Of a DNA stretch of 7,424 bases, positions 1-5,839 are shown one piece after another. The stretch lies in assembly GCF_900541605.1 (NCBI RefSeq), contig NZ_UQKJ01000095.1:1-7424 (forward strand), read 5' to 3'. Within the stretch, counting starts at the first letter, position 1. Every line of letters starts with the position of its first letter. Below the pieces are notes generated by a model. It was not told the origin of the DNA, ran no database searches, and saw nothing but the letters and a program-made list of their open reading frames with translations. The position numbers were made by a program, and so were the translations under genes. The stretch comes from an uncultured Dialister sp. GTDB lineage: Bacteria; Bacillota; Negativicutes; Veillonellales; Dialisteraceae.

Positions 1-68
1 GTAGTTAAGCTCACAAACGCCGAAAGTACTTGGCTGGAAGCGGCCTGGGAGGATAAGAAGCTGCTGGT
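1..68 (+). rRNA. rrf: 5S ribosomal RNA, 3' part only
   Basis: The first bases, with GTAGTTAAGCTC, then CGCCGAAAGTACTTGGCTGG and GGCCTGGGAGGATAAGAAGC, have the pattern of the second half of a bacterial 5S rRNA: loop B/helix III, then helices IV and V, then the 3' strand of helix I. The window seems to start near base 50 of the molecule. The 5' half, and probably 16S and 23S, would lie to the left, outside the window. The exact 3' end is uncertain by a few bases because its pairing partner is missing. A hairpin terminator begins a few bases later, as expected for the end of an rRNA operon. I recognise this from the pattern and did not run a covariance model. Confidence 0.88.
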
Positions 69-72
69 AAAT

Positions 73-109
73 AAAAGCGTCAACCATGGGGTTGGCGCTT
101 TTTCTTTTT
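73..109 (+). terminator. Rho-independent terminator after 5S rRNA
   Basis: A stem of at least 11 bp (75-85 with 90-100, one G-U pair, extendable by two A-T pairs) closes a four-base ATGG loop. It is followed by a T-rich tract that reaches about 109. It lies directly behind the 5S rRNA, so it most likely ends the rRNA operon and separates it from the next gene. Confidence 0.88.
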
Positions 110-135
110 ATCTATTTATGGACTTATGGTTTTTA

Positions 136-164
136 TTTTCCGGGTTTCCTATTAATGATAAAAT
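136..164 (+). promoter_or_regulatory. Possible promoter for the rluA-like/pgeF/SDR operon
   Basis: TGATAAAAT at 156-164 reads as an extended -10 element (TG, one base, TAAAAT). The matching -35 position (136-141, TTTTCC) is poor, which is common when an extended -10 is present. Transcription would start near 171, about 40 bases before the first gene. The position between a terminator and a start codon supports it, but the box itself is weak evidence. Confidence 0.4.
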
Positions 165-209
165 AGGGGTAATAAACCTGTGATTTTTGATTTTTGGGAT
201 GTATGAAAT

Positions 210-1124
210 ATGGAATTACAATATGTTGTAACCGAGAAACACGATGGCCAGCAGCTCAAGGGGGTTGTAAAAGGACGACGTGAATTTTCTTCTTCCTTAT
301 GGAAAAGAATCAAGTGGACGGGCGAAATACTGGTGAATGGGGTCCCGGTTCATAATGCCCGCATGGTCCTTCATGCAGGAGATACAATAATTTTTCGATG
401 GTCCGAGGATAATGACATTGTTCCCTCTGATATTCCTTTATCCATTATCTACGAGGATAAGGATATACTGATTGTTAATAAAGGACCGGGAATGATTATT
501 CATCCCACATCCCGTGAGGCCCATGATACCCTGGTCAATGCAGTGGCCGGTTATTTTCACCGCAGCGGTGAAGACGCAGGTATACATCCCGTTTATCGGC
601 TGGATCGAAATACAACCGGGCTTGTGGTGGTAGCCAAATCTGCCCTGGGGCAGTACGGTCTTTCAAAAAGCCATGATTCCATATATCGGGAATATCTGGC
701 CCTGGTGGAAGGAAAGGTTGAACCATCTGAGGGATCTATTATTCGCCCCATTGGCCGTAAGCCGGGAAGCATTGTGGAATGGATGGTTCGGGAAGACGGG
801 AAATGGGCAGGTACGGAGTATAGAGTACTGGCTGATTCCCCGGAAGTCAGTCTGTTAAGAATTCACCTGCTTTCCGGAAGGACACACCAGATTCGGGTAC
901 ATTTTTCTTCTCTCGGTCATCCGCTCTTAGGTGATGATCTTTATGGGGGATCTGTGGTCCGAATCAGCCGGCAGGCTCTTCATGCTTTTTCTTTGTCTTT
1001 TATTCACCCGCTGACAGGAGAATCCATGCATTTTACCGCACCGGTACCGGAGAATATGAGCAGTCTGATCCGAAGTATCTGGGGTTCATTGGATATGATC
1101 AAGGAGGATAGGAGAAATGATTAA
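210..1124 (+). CDS. RluA/RluD-family RNA pseudouridine synthase
   Basis: This protein of 304 residues should convert uridine to pseudouridine in RNA, probably rRNA. The catalytic motif is HPVYRLDRNTTG (126-137), with Asp132 as the expected nucleophile. The second family signature is SGRTHQIRVHFSSLGHPLLG (222-241). Residues about 15-75 resemble an S4-like RNA-binding region (KRIKWTGEILVNG and HAGDTI), so the order is S4-like then catalytic domain, as in RluD and the Bacillus paralogues. Which uridine is modified cannot be told from sequence. ATG 210 is the first start after an in-frame TGA at 204; the ribosome site is weak (GGGA at 196-199). The stop overlaps the next start by 8 bases. It lies just behind a 5S rRNA but is separated from it by a terminator. 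Confidence 0.92.
   Translation: MELQYVVTEKHDGQQLKGVVKGRREFSSSLWKRIKWTGEILVNGVPVHNARMVLHAGDTIIFRWSEDNDIVPSDIPLSIIYEDKDILIVNKGPGMIIHPTSREAHDTLVNAVAGYFHRSGEDAGIHPVYRLDRNTTGLVVVAKSALGQYGLSKSHDSIYREYLALVEGKVEPSEGSIIRPIGRKPGSIVEWMVREDGKWAGTEYRVLADSPEVSLLRIHLLSGRTHQIRVHFSSLGHPLLGDDLYGGSVVRISRQALHAFSLSFIHPLTGESMHFTAPVPENMSSLIRSIWGSLDMIKEDRRND
1101..1107 (+). promoter_or_regulatory. Strong ribosome binding site of pgeF
   Basis: AAGGAGG ends 9 bases before ATG 1117 and lies inside the end of the preceding reading frame. It fixes the start of the second gene and gives it translation that does not depend only on coupling. Confidence 0.85.
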
Positions 1125-1929
1125 ATCGAAAGAAGGCATTTCTTTTCTTACATTTTCTATTTTTCAGGGGCTGCCCCTGAAGGCGGCTGTTTCCTGCAGA
1201 ATCGGCGGTGTCAGCATGTCTCCCTTTACTAGCCTTAATATGGGTCTTCATGTGGGAGACCATGTGGAAGATGTGCTTGAAAACCGTAAACGTTATTTCC
1301 GTGCTCTTGGCATAGATGAGAGTCGTCTGATCAACTGCTCACAGGTCCATGGTACTCATATAGAAAAAGTATCGGGAAAGGATTGCGGCCGCGGAGCATT
1401 GTCGTTAGATACAGCGATTCCGGATACCGATGGCCTGATTACTGGAGATTCAAACGTACCGCTTACCATGAATTATGCCGACTGTACGCCGCTTTTCTTC
1501 TACGATCCGGTAAAAAAGGCAGCAGCCCTGTCCCATGGAGGATGGCGGGGAACAGCGGGGAATATTGTAGGAAAAACCGTTGATTTCATGGTCTCTGAAT
1601 TTGGCTGCAGCAGGAATACAATTCTGGGCGCCATTGGGCCTGCTATCGGTTTTCCAAATTTTGAGGTGGGCCAGGAAGTTATCGATGCCATGCGCCCACT
1701 TACGGAAGAAAATGAACTTTCTCGTCTTTACAGAAAAAAGAAAAACGGTAAATATCTTTTTGCCCTTGCAGAGATGAATCACTTTCTCATGAGAAAAGCC
1801 GGACTTCTGGAGGAGCACATTGAAGACTGCCATATGGATACTTGGGATAGGAACGATCTTTTTTATTCTTACCGCAGGGAAAAAGGAAGGACCGGGCGCC
1901 ACATGGCGGTGCTCATGATGGAGCCATGA
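1117..1929 (+). CDS. pgeF: PgeF/YfiH-type polyphenol oxidase-fold protein (Cu-oxidase_4 family)
   Basis: At 270 residues this is a full-length member of the family once called laccase domain. Characterised members act as a peptidoglycan editing factor (removing wrongly inserted L-Ser from precursors) or as purine nucleoside/adenosine-processing enzymes; which applies here is not visible. The metal-binding set is present: His78 in QVHGTH, Cys123 in ADCTPL and His140 in HGGWRGT. Other family marks are SLNMGLHVGD (39-48), GPAIG (174-178), and SYRRE...TGRH near the C-terminus (251-262). No signal peptide is seen, so it is cytoplasmic. The start follows a strong ribosome site and overlaps the pseudouridine synthase stop by 8 bases. 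Its own stop shares ATGA with the next gene. Confidence 0.92.
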   Translation: MIKSKEGISFLTFSIFQGLPLKAAVSCRIGGVSMSPFTSLNMGLHVGDHVEDVLENRKRYFRALGIDESRLINCSQVHGTHIEKVSGKDCGRGALSLDTAIPDTDGLITGDSNVPLTMNYADCTPLFFYDPVKKAAALSHGGWRGTAGNIVGKTVDFMVSEFGCSRNTILGAIGPAIGFPNFEVGQEVIDAMRPLTEENELSRLYRKKKNGKYLFALAEMNHFLMRKAGLLEEHIEDCHMDTWDRNDLFYSYRREKGRTGRHMAVLMMEP

Positions 1930-2682
1930 ATAAATCTGTGGCCATTGTTACAGGAGCTTCGTCAGGACTGGGAGCGGAGTTTGTAAAGGAACTTTCCATC
2001 CAAAGAAAGGTGGATGAAATATGGGTGCTGGCCAGGCGAAAAGAAAAAAATGGAACTTTTAAAGGCCCAGGTATCTGTGCCTCTTCGCATTCTTGCACTT
2101 GACCTTCTTGACGATTCCACATTTAGGGTGCTGGAGGAAATACTCCAAAAAGAAAGGCCGTCTATTTCATTCCTCGTGAATAATGCGGGCCGGGGAAAGC
2201 ACATATCCTTTGAAAAAGAGGCAGAAAAAGATATGGCAGGAATGATGGAACTTAATATGAATGTTCCGGTGAGGATGGTAAAACTCTGCCTTCCTTACAT
2301 GGAAAGAGGTGCCCATATTCTCAATGTCTGTTCTGCTGCTGCCTTTGTTCCTCTGCCGGGACTTTCCGTTTACAGTGCTTCCAAAAGTTTTCTGCTGTCT
2401 TTCAGCCGGTCTTTGGGAAAGGAGCTGTCCGGCAGGCATATCACTGTCACCGCGCTGTGTCCTTATTGGATTGGGGATATGGAATTCATGGAGAACGCGG
2501 ATGTCCATGAACATCCGGCAGGCGTCTTGAGAGCCTCTGAAACGGCAAGGCAGGGATTAAAAGACTGCTGCCGCGGTAAAAGCCTCTCTATTCCCGGGCC
2601 CATGGGAAAACTGACATACCTTGGAGGTCGGTTTTTACCCCTTTCATTTCTCCTGTTTATGAAGAAGGTATTTCATGCTTGA
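1926..2682 (+). pseudogene. Short-chain dehydrogenase/reductase, split by a frameshift
   Basis: The start ATG 1926 overlaps the pgeF stop (ATGA), so translation would be coupled. The first frame encodes MNKSVAIVTGASSGLG, with the cofactor-binding TGxxxGxG, and runs to ...WVLARRKEK. At a run of seven A (2044-2050) the family sequence moves to another frame and continues MELLKAQ... to the stop at 2680-2682. Unrepaired, translation stops at TGA 2100-2102 after 58 residues. Removing one A gives 251 residues, the usual SDR length, with NNAG (85-88), Ser136, and YSASK (Tyr149, Lys153), which complete the classical active site. The usual PG after the catalytic region is replaced by CPYWIGDMEF. The rest is undecayed, so a recent mutation, a homopolymer sequencing error or transcript slippage are all possible. 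The substrate is unknown. Confidence 0.85.
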
Positions 2683-2690
2683 GCAGTACA

Positions 2691-2730
2691 ATAAAAAACC
2701 TGTTTCCAAAATTGGAAACAGGTTTTTTAT
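2691..2730. terminator. Bidirectional terminator between two convergent operons
   Basis: This is a perfect 19-bp palindrome with a two-base AA centre. The GC-containing core is ACCTGTTTCCAA and its complement, flanked by a run of six A on the left and six T on the right. It therefore makes a hairpin with a U-tract in both directions. It ends the + strand operon 8 bases after the SDR stop and the - strand operon from the right. The TAA stop of the 77-residue gene (2727-2729) lies inside it. Confidence 0.92.
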
Positions 2731-2960
2731 TGCATTGTATTTTTTCCAAACAGGGGATGTACAGTCTGCCGGAGGCTCCTTTTTTCAATAATTTCAAGGG
2801 CCCTATCCATAGGAACATCTTCTCGATGTCCATCTTCTTCATAGATGAGGAAAGGGTTGTCTGAGTCCAGTTCGCTGCCTGGAAGATAGACGTATTCCTT
2901 TGTCCGGCTGTCGCCATAAATGAAGCCGGCAAGCAGGCGGCTTTCAGTGAGTTTATGCAT
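2727..2960 (-). CDS. Small protein of unknown function, 77 residues
   Basis: I do not recognise this family. The protein begins MHKLTESRLLAGFIYGDS and is soluble in appearance, with no cysteine, no membrane segment and no signal peptide; acidic stretches (SELDSDN, EEDGHRED) precede a possible helix (DRALEIIEKR). An upstream in-frame ATG at 2978 would add six residues. I prefer 2960 because GGAGG lies 6 bases before it and because it then overlaps the metallophosphoesterase stop by only 8 bases. It is the last gene of a three-gene leftward operon, and its stop lies inside the terminator hairpin. The ribosome site and tight overlap support a real gene. A role linked to the phosphoesterase is only a guess from position. 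Confidence 0.7.
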   Translation of the reverse strand: MHKLTESRLLAGFIYGDSRTKEYVYLPGSELDSDNPFLIYEEDGHREDVPMDRALEIIEKRSLRQTVHPLFGKNTMQ

Positions 2961-3666
2961 GGGAATCCTCCAGGTCACAGATGAAATGGGGCTTAAAATC
3001 GAGGTAATCCGCCGAGGTCAGGTGGAGGTGAATGCCTTCCAGTTCTTCCGGCAGATTGACGAAATTAGGGGATCCATGGATATGACCATAAATACAGTCC
3101 GTTACATGGTGGGCTTTCATGATTTCCAGCATATGGTTTGGCTTCTTCATCTCATCAAAAGGAGGATAATGAAGGACTGCCATGATACGGGGGACATTCA
3201 TCTTTTCTGCCAGTTCCAGGGAACGCTCCATTCGGCCTTCTTCCCGAGCAATAATCGGCCTGTCTGCCTCTGTCAGTTTAGGTGAAGTTTCAGAAATCCA
3301 TCCTCTTGTGCCCGCCAGGGCCACGCCGCCTACATCAATGGCGGAATTAAAAAGGAATTCAAAGGCTCCCTCCGTCATACGGGTCATTTTCGTTACTGTG
3401 TCCCACCAGTAATCATGATTTCCACGGCCAACAATTTTGCGGCCAGGCAGGGAGCCCAACATTTTCAGGTCTTGAATGGCATCGCTGATGTTCATGGCCC
3501 AGGACAGATCACCGGCCATGATGACCACATCGTCTTCATGAATCGTATCGAGCCAGGCGTTAATAATTTTTTCTCTATGGTTTTTCCAGTGATCCCCAAA
3601 AATATCCATAGGTTTCGTAGGGGGATCTCCGGACAGGTGAAAATCGCTGAATGCGTATAATTTCAT
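2953..3666 (-). CDS. Calcineurin-like metallophosphoesterase (COG1768-like)
   Basis: A complete 237-residue phosphohydrolase with two-metal active-site motifs in the normal order: Asp8 and His10 (DFH), GD at 52-53, GNHD at 82-85, His166 in LHYPP, and GHIH at 194-197. The start MKLYAFSDFHLSGDPP and the DYWWDT after the GNHD motif resemble the COG1768 group of predicted phosphohydrolases; that assignment is from memory. The substrate (phosphomonoester, phosphodiester or nucleotide) is not known for this group. No signal peptide is seen, so it is cytoplasmic. ATG 3666 overlaps the upstream stop as ATGA; a GGAG lies about 13 bases upstream, a rather long spacing, so coupling to the preceding gene is likely. 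Confidence 0.9.
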   Translation of the reverse strand: MKLYAFSDFHLSGDPPTKPMDIFGDHWKNHREKIINAWLDTIHEDDVVIMAGDLSWAMNISDAIQDLKMLGSLPGRKIVGRGNHDYWWDTVTKMTRMTEGAFEFLFNSAIDVGGVALAGTRGWISETSPKLTEADRPIIAREEGRMERSLELAEKMNVPRIMAVLHYPPFDEMKKPNHMLEIMKAHHVTDCIYGHIHGSPNFVNLPEELEGIHLHLTSADYLDFKPHFICDLEDSHA

Positions 3667-4439
3667 CGAATTGCGGTTTCTCCAAAATATTTATCCGATG
3701 CCAGCATATCCATCATCCGTTTCTGGCTTTCCTTATCCATGACATGGGTAATGCGGTACCCCATGTACAGAGGACTTGCCGAATAACGGGGGAATATCTT
3801 GGCATTGATATGATGTTTGACGTGATAAAAGAAAATATTATAACTCGTGCAGGGCAGCGGAAAATCATTTAGGACGAACCGTGCTAGCTTCTGGATGGTA
3901 TCTGCAAATTTTTCCGGAGAAGCATCTTTTTTTAGTGTCACATTCAGTTCCCCCATACAGCTAAGGGGGTAATCAGAAATCGTGGCATAGCAGTCTTCGT
4001 CTTCATGAACGACAGGGCCAAAGAAATTTTCACCCAAAAGATTGTCCCGGTAATCGTATTCTTCCAATCCAATAATCTGGGAATGGGGATGCCGCTGGGA
4101 ACCACCGGACCCGGGGCCATAGTTCTTGAAATAAATGACCGATTTGAAACGACGGTCATTTTCCAGCTCCAGCCAGTGGGAAAGGCCAAAGGAAATGACA
4201 TCGTGCAGCTTTTGGGGCTCATAGGTGGTCAGCTCTGCATTATGGTCAGCGGTCTCAATAATAACCGTAGGCCAGGTCTTTTCAAAAACGGGGAACTTGT
4301 TCATGAGCCAGATGATATCCCCTTTTTGTTCCAGTATGCCCGTCAGCTTTTCCGGATGGCAGAAAGGGCATACCTTTTGGGTACCGGAATGGGGTTTCCT
4401 GCTTCCGATAGCCAGGTTGAATGTTATAGGTGTATTCAT
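3663..4439 (-). CDS. DUF4931/GalT-like HIT-superfamily protein
   Basis: This 258-residue protein resembles galactose-1-phosphate uridylyltransferase. A CPFC pair (24-27) is followed by a beta-rich stretch ending VIIETADHN (59-67). Then comes the core GSGGSQRHPHSQI (110-122), in which HPH (117-119) matches the GalT active site, with His119 as the likely nucleophile and Cys24, Cys27 and His117 as likely zinc ligands. It is shorter than true GalT (about 350 residues) and lies in no galactose cluster, so it is probably another nucleotidyl transferase or hydrolase. I recall this form as DUF4931, without a database check. ATG 4439 is preferred over an in-frame ATG at 4610 because GAGGG lies 7 bases upstream and the promoter lies between the two. 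First gene of its operon. Confidence 0.82.
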   Translation of the reverse strand: MNTPITFNLAIGSRKPHSGTQKVCPFCHPEKLTGILEQKGDIIWLMNKFPVFEKTWPTVIIETADHNAELTTYEPQKLHDVISFGLSHWLELENDRRFKSVIYFKNYGPGSGGSQRHPHSQIIGLEEYDYRDNLLGENFFGPVVHEDEDCYATISDYPLSCMGELNVTLKKDASPEKFADTIQKLARFVLNDFPLPCTSYNIFFYHVKHHINAKIFPRYSASPLYMGYRITHVMDKESQKRMMDMLASDKYFGETAIR

Positions 4440-4464
4440 AATTTTACCCTCAGCTTTCCTTTCT

Positions 4465-4493
4465 ATTATAGCACAGGGAAATGCAGGAAATAG
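4465..4493 (-). promoter_or_regulatory. Extended -10 promoter of the leftward operon
   Basis: Read on the - strand, TGTGCTATAAT contains a perfect TATAAT (4465-4470) with TG one base upstream, the extended -10 form. The -35 position (4488-4493) reads CTATTT, a poor match, as is usual with extended -10 promoters. Transcription would start near 4458, leaving a leader of about 20 bases that contains GAGGG before ATG 4439. This placement also rejects the longer reading frame that begins at 4610. Confidence 0.72.
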
Positions 4494-4588
4494 AGTACTC
4501 TCAATGTAAAATATCCGTAATAATCCGGGGCATCCGGTCAGGGTTTCACAGGGCGGTGGGTCATTTTTTTTCGTGGAAATGGGGAAAT

Positions 4589-4617
4589 CATCGGAATGAA
4601 AAATTTTCATTCCGATG
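4589..4617. repeat. 14-bp perfect inverted repeat upstream of the solute-binding protein promoter
   Basis: CATCGGAATGAAAA (4589-4602) and its exact complement (4604-4617) are separated by a single A. The -35 box begins 5 bases after it. There is no T-tract on the + strand and no gene that would end here, so a terminator is unlikely. A binding site for a regulator of the solute-binding protein gene is the simplest reading, but this is inference from position and symmetry. Confidence 0.6.
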
Positions 4618-4622
4618 TTCCC

Positions 4623-4651
4623 TTGACAACGAGCGCAAAATTGAGTAATAT
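4623..4651 (+). promoter_or_regulatory. Sigma-70-type promoter of the solute-binding protein gene
   Basis: A perfect -35 TTGACA (4623-4628) is followed after 17 bases by TAATAT (4646-4651), a 4 of 6 match to the -10 consensus. The overlapping TATATT at 4649-4654 is a better -10 match but would give a 20-base spacer. The leader is about 50 bases and ends with AGAGGGG 8 bases before ATG 4706. Confidence 0.75.
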
Positions 4652-4705
4652 ATTGTCATAGCAGTTCTTTAACGAAATAAAGTAATAAAGAGAGGGGTAA
4701 GGATT

Positions 4706-5527
4706 ATGAATCTGAAGAAAATGGTTATTGCAGGAGTTCTGGCACTGGGTGCCGCTGGTTTGATTGCCGGATGCGGCGGTGGGGACCAGAAGGCAGCAAG
4801 TACTGCAAAGTCGGCTGCTGCCGGAGCAAAGCCGACAAAGATTATTGCCGGTATGGATGATACATTTGCTCCTATGGGATTCCGCGATGACAGCGGCAAC
4901 ATTGTGGGCTTTGATATCGATATGGCCAAGGCCATTTCTAAAGAAATCGGCGTAGAAATTGAATTTAAGCCAATTGACTGGGCATCCAAGGAAACAGAAC
5001 TCAATTCCGGCCGTATCGACTGCATCTGGAATGGCTTCACTATGACCCCGGAACGGCAGAAGAAGCTGGCCTTTACGAAACCCTACATGGATAACATCCA
5101 GGAATTCGTTGTGCTGAAAGATTCTCCTTACCAGTCCATGGCAGACCTGAAGGGAAAGAAAATCACTATTCAGGAAGCTTCTACGGCAGAAACTGCACTG
5201 AATCGGGATCCCCAGCTGAAGGCCTCCTTCGCAGAAGTGAAGGCTTACCCGGATCTTACTGCCGCATATATGGATCTGGAATCCGGCCGCTGCGATGCAG
5301 TACTGGCAGATACGGTACTGAATGAATACTACATGACAAAGAAACCGGATCAGTTCCGTGAATTGCCGGACCAGGTATCCAAGGATACATTTGCTATCGG
5401 TATCAAGAAAGACAACCAGGCACTGGTGGACCTCCTGAACCAGGGCATTGATAAAGTGATTGCCAATGGGGAAGCAGCAAAGATTTCTGAAAAATGGTTT
5501 GGCAAGGACGTTGTTCTTAAGAACTGA
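4706..5527 (+). CDS. Amino-acid ABC transporter substrate-binding lipoprotein (family 3)
   Basis: The 273-residue protein has a type II signal peptide: MNLKK, a hydrophobic stretch, and lipobox IAGC with Cys23 as the lipidated residue. It would sit on the outer face of the cytoplasmic membrane, tethered by a linker rich in Ala, Ser and Lys (27-44). The SBP family 3 signature is GFDIDMAKAISKEIG (68-82). Arg117 in MTPERQKK is the expected contact for the ligand carboxylate, and Asp202 (LADTVLNEYY) probably contacts the amino group. The ligand is likely a polar amino acid or cystine but cannot be fixed. The start has a good ribosome site (AGAGGGG, 8 bases). No permease or ATPase gene follows; a terminator does, so it is a single-gene unit whose partners must be elsewhere. 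Confidence 0.93.
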   Translation: MNLKKMVIAGVLALGAAGLIAGCGGGDQKAASTAKSAAAGAKPTKIIAGMDDTFAPMGFRDDSGNIVGFDIDMAKAISKEIGVEIEFKPIDWASKETELNSGRIDCIWNGFTMTPERQKKLAFTKPYMDNIQEFVVLKDSPYQSMADLKGKKITIQEASTAETALNRDPQLKASFAEVKAYPDLTAAYMDLESGRCDAVLADTVLNEYYMTKKPDQFRELPDQVSKDTFAIGIKKDNQALVDLLNQGIDKVIANGEAAKISEKWFGKDVVLKN

Positions 5528-5570
5528 GAAGTTAGATAATCCATTCCTGCCCCTTTGAGCGGGAATCAGA

Positions 5571-5604
5571 AAGTCACCGGGGCAGGCTATGCTCCGGTGA
5601 TTTT
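5571..5604 (+). terminator. Rho-independent terminator of the solute-binding protein gene
   Basis: TCACCGGGGCA (5574-5584) pairs with TGCTCCGGTGA (5590-5600) in an 11-bp stem with one G-U pair and a five-base GGCTA loop, then TTTT. It lies 46 bases after the stop codon. A competing 8-bp pairing, CCTGCCCC (5546-5553) with GGGGCAGG (5579-5586), would break this stem; it may be chance, or a weak attenuating alternative. Confidence 0.82.
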
Positions 5605-5620
5605 CAATTAAACGGACTAT

Positions 5621-5733
5621 TGCAGTTAGAGCTGTTGGTATGCGGTGCTTACGGATAGAGTTACCAGCCCCGTGCGAGTGACTCTACACACAAGCATGCT
5701 GACCGCCAATCCCCAGCAGCTCGATAAACTGAA
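5621..5733. ncRNA. Candidate structured RNA of unknown class
   Basis: This stretch has no credible reading frame but folds on paper into one long rod. CAGTT (5623-5627) pairs with AACTG (5727-5731). GAGCTGTTGG (5629-5638) pairs with 5713-5722. GCGGT (5642-5646) pairs with ACCGC (5702-5706). GCTT (5647-5650) pairs with AAGC (5692-5695). TAGAGTTAC (5656-5664) pairs with GTGACTCTA (5678-5686) around a 13-base loop. Nested helices of this kind are more than I expect by chance in 110 bases. I recognise no known class: the key motifs of tRNA, T-box, TPP, SAM, SRP and RNase P RNA are absent. No clear promoter is seen and no terminator follows on the + strand before the IS66 end at 5761. The strand is not fixed. 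It could instead be a remnant of an older mobile element. Confidence 0.4.
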
Positions 5734-5789
5734 ATTAGCAGTCACCTTTTGGAAAATTCTGTAAGCGCAAAATAAATGAGTGTATTGAA

Positions 5790-5836
5790 AAAGCCCGAAA
5801 GTTATAGAATAATCATACTATAAGCTTTCGGGCTTT
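5790..5836. terminator. Terminator hairpin at the end of IS66 tnpC
   Basis: AAAGCCCGAAAG (5790-5801) pairs with CTTTCGGGCTTT (5825-5836). After a one-base bulge, TTATAG (5802-5807) pairs with CTATAA (5818-5823), leaving a ten-base loop. Read on the - strand it follows the tnpC stop by 3 bases and ends in TTTTTC. It may also stop + strand transcription entering the element. Confidence 0.85.
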
Positions 5837-5839
5837 ATG

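Noticed and set aside
1450..1902. 150-residue reading frame on the - strand inside pgeF
   Set aside because: It is antisense to a clearly recognised gene, shows no family motif and has no supporting context.
2044..2051. Programmed -1 ribosomal frameshift on A AAA AAT in the SDR gene
   Set aside because: A -1 shift leads to the wrong frame; a +1 (or -2) change is needed.
2961..2978. Upstream start of the 77-residue gene (six extra residues)
   Set aside because: GGAGG is spaced correctly for ATG 2960 but lies downstream of most of the extension, so it cannot serve the upstream ATG.
4005..4493. 162-residue + strand frame opposite the DUF4931 gene
   Set aside because: It is a shadow of the GalT-like gene, whose CPFC and HPH motifs are on the other strand.
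4440..4610. N-terminal extension of the DUF4931 gene to ATG 4610
   Set aside because: The extension has no family-like sequence, the promoter TATAAT lies within it, its start lies in the inverted repeat, and a good ribosome site precedes ATG 4439.
5611..5656. Two ACGGAY words (5612, 5651) suggesting the twoAYGGAY RNA motif
   Set aside because: In that motif the words sit in hairpin loops. Here one lies outside the fold and the other beside a helix.
5605..5760. tRNA, T-box or common riboswitch
   Set aside because: No T-loop GGTTCRA pattern, no T-box GGTGG element and no conserved TPP, SAM or cobalamin core is present.
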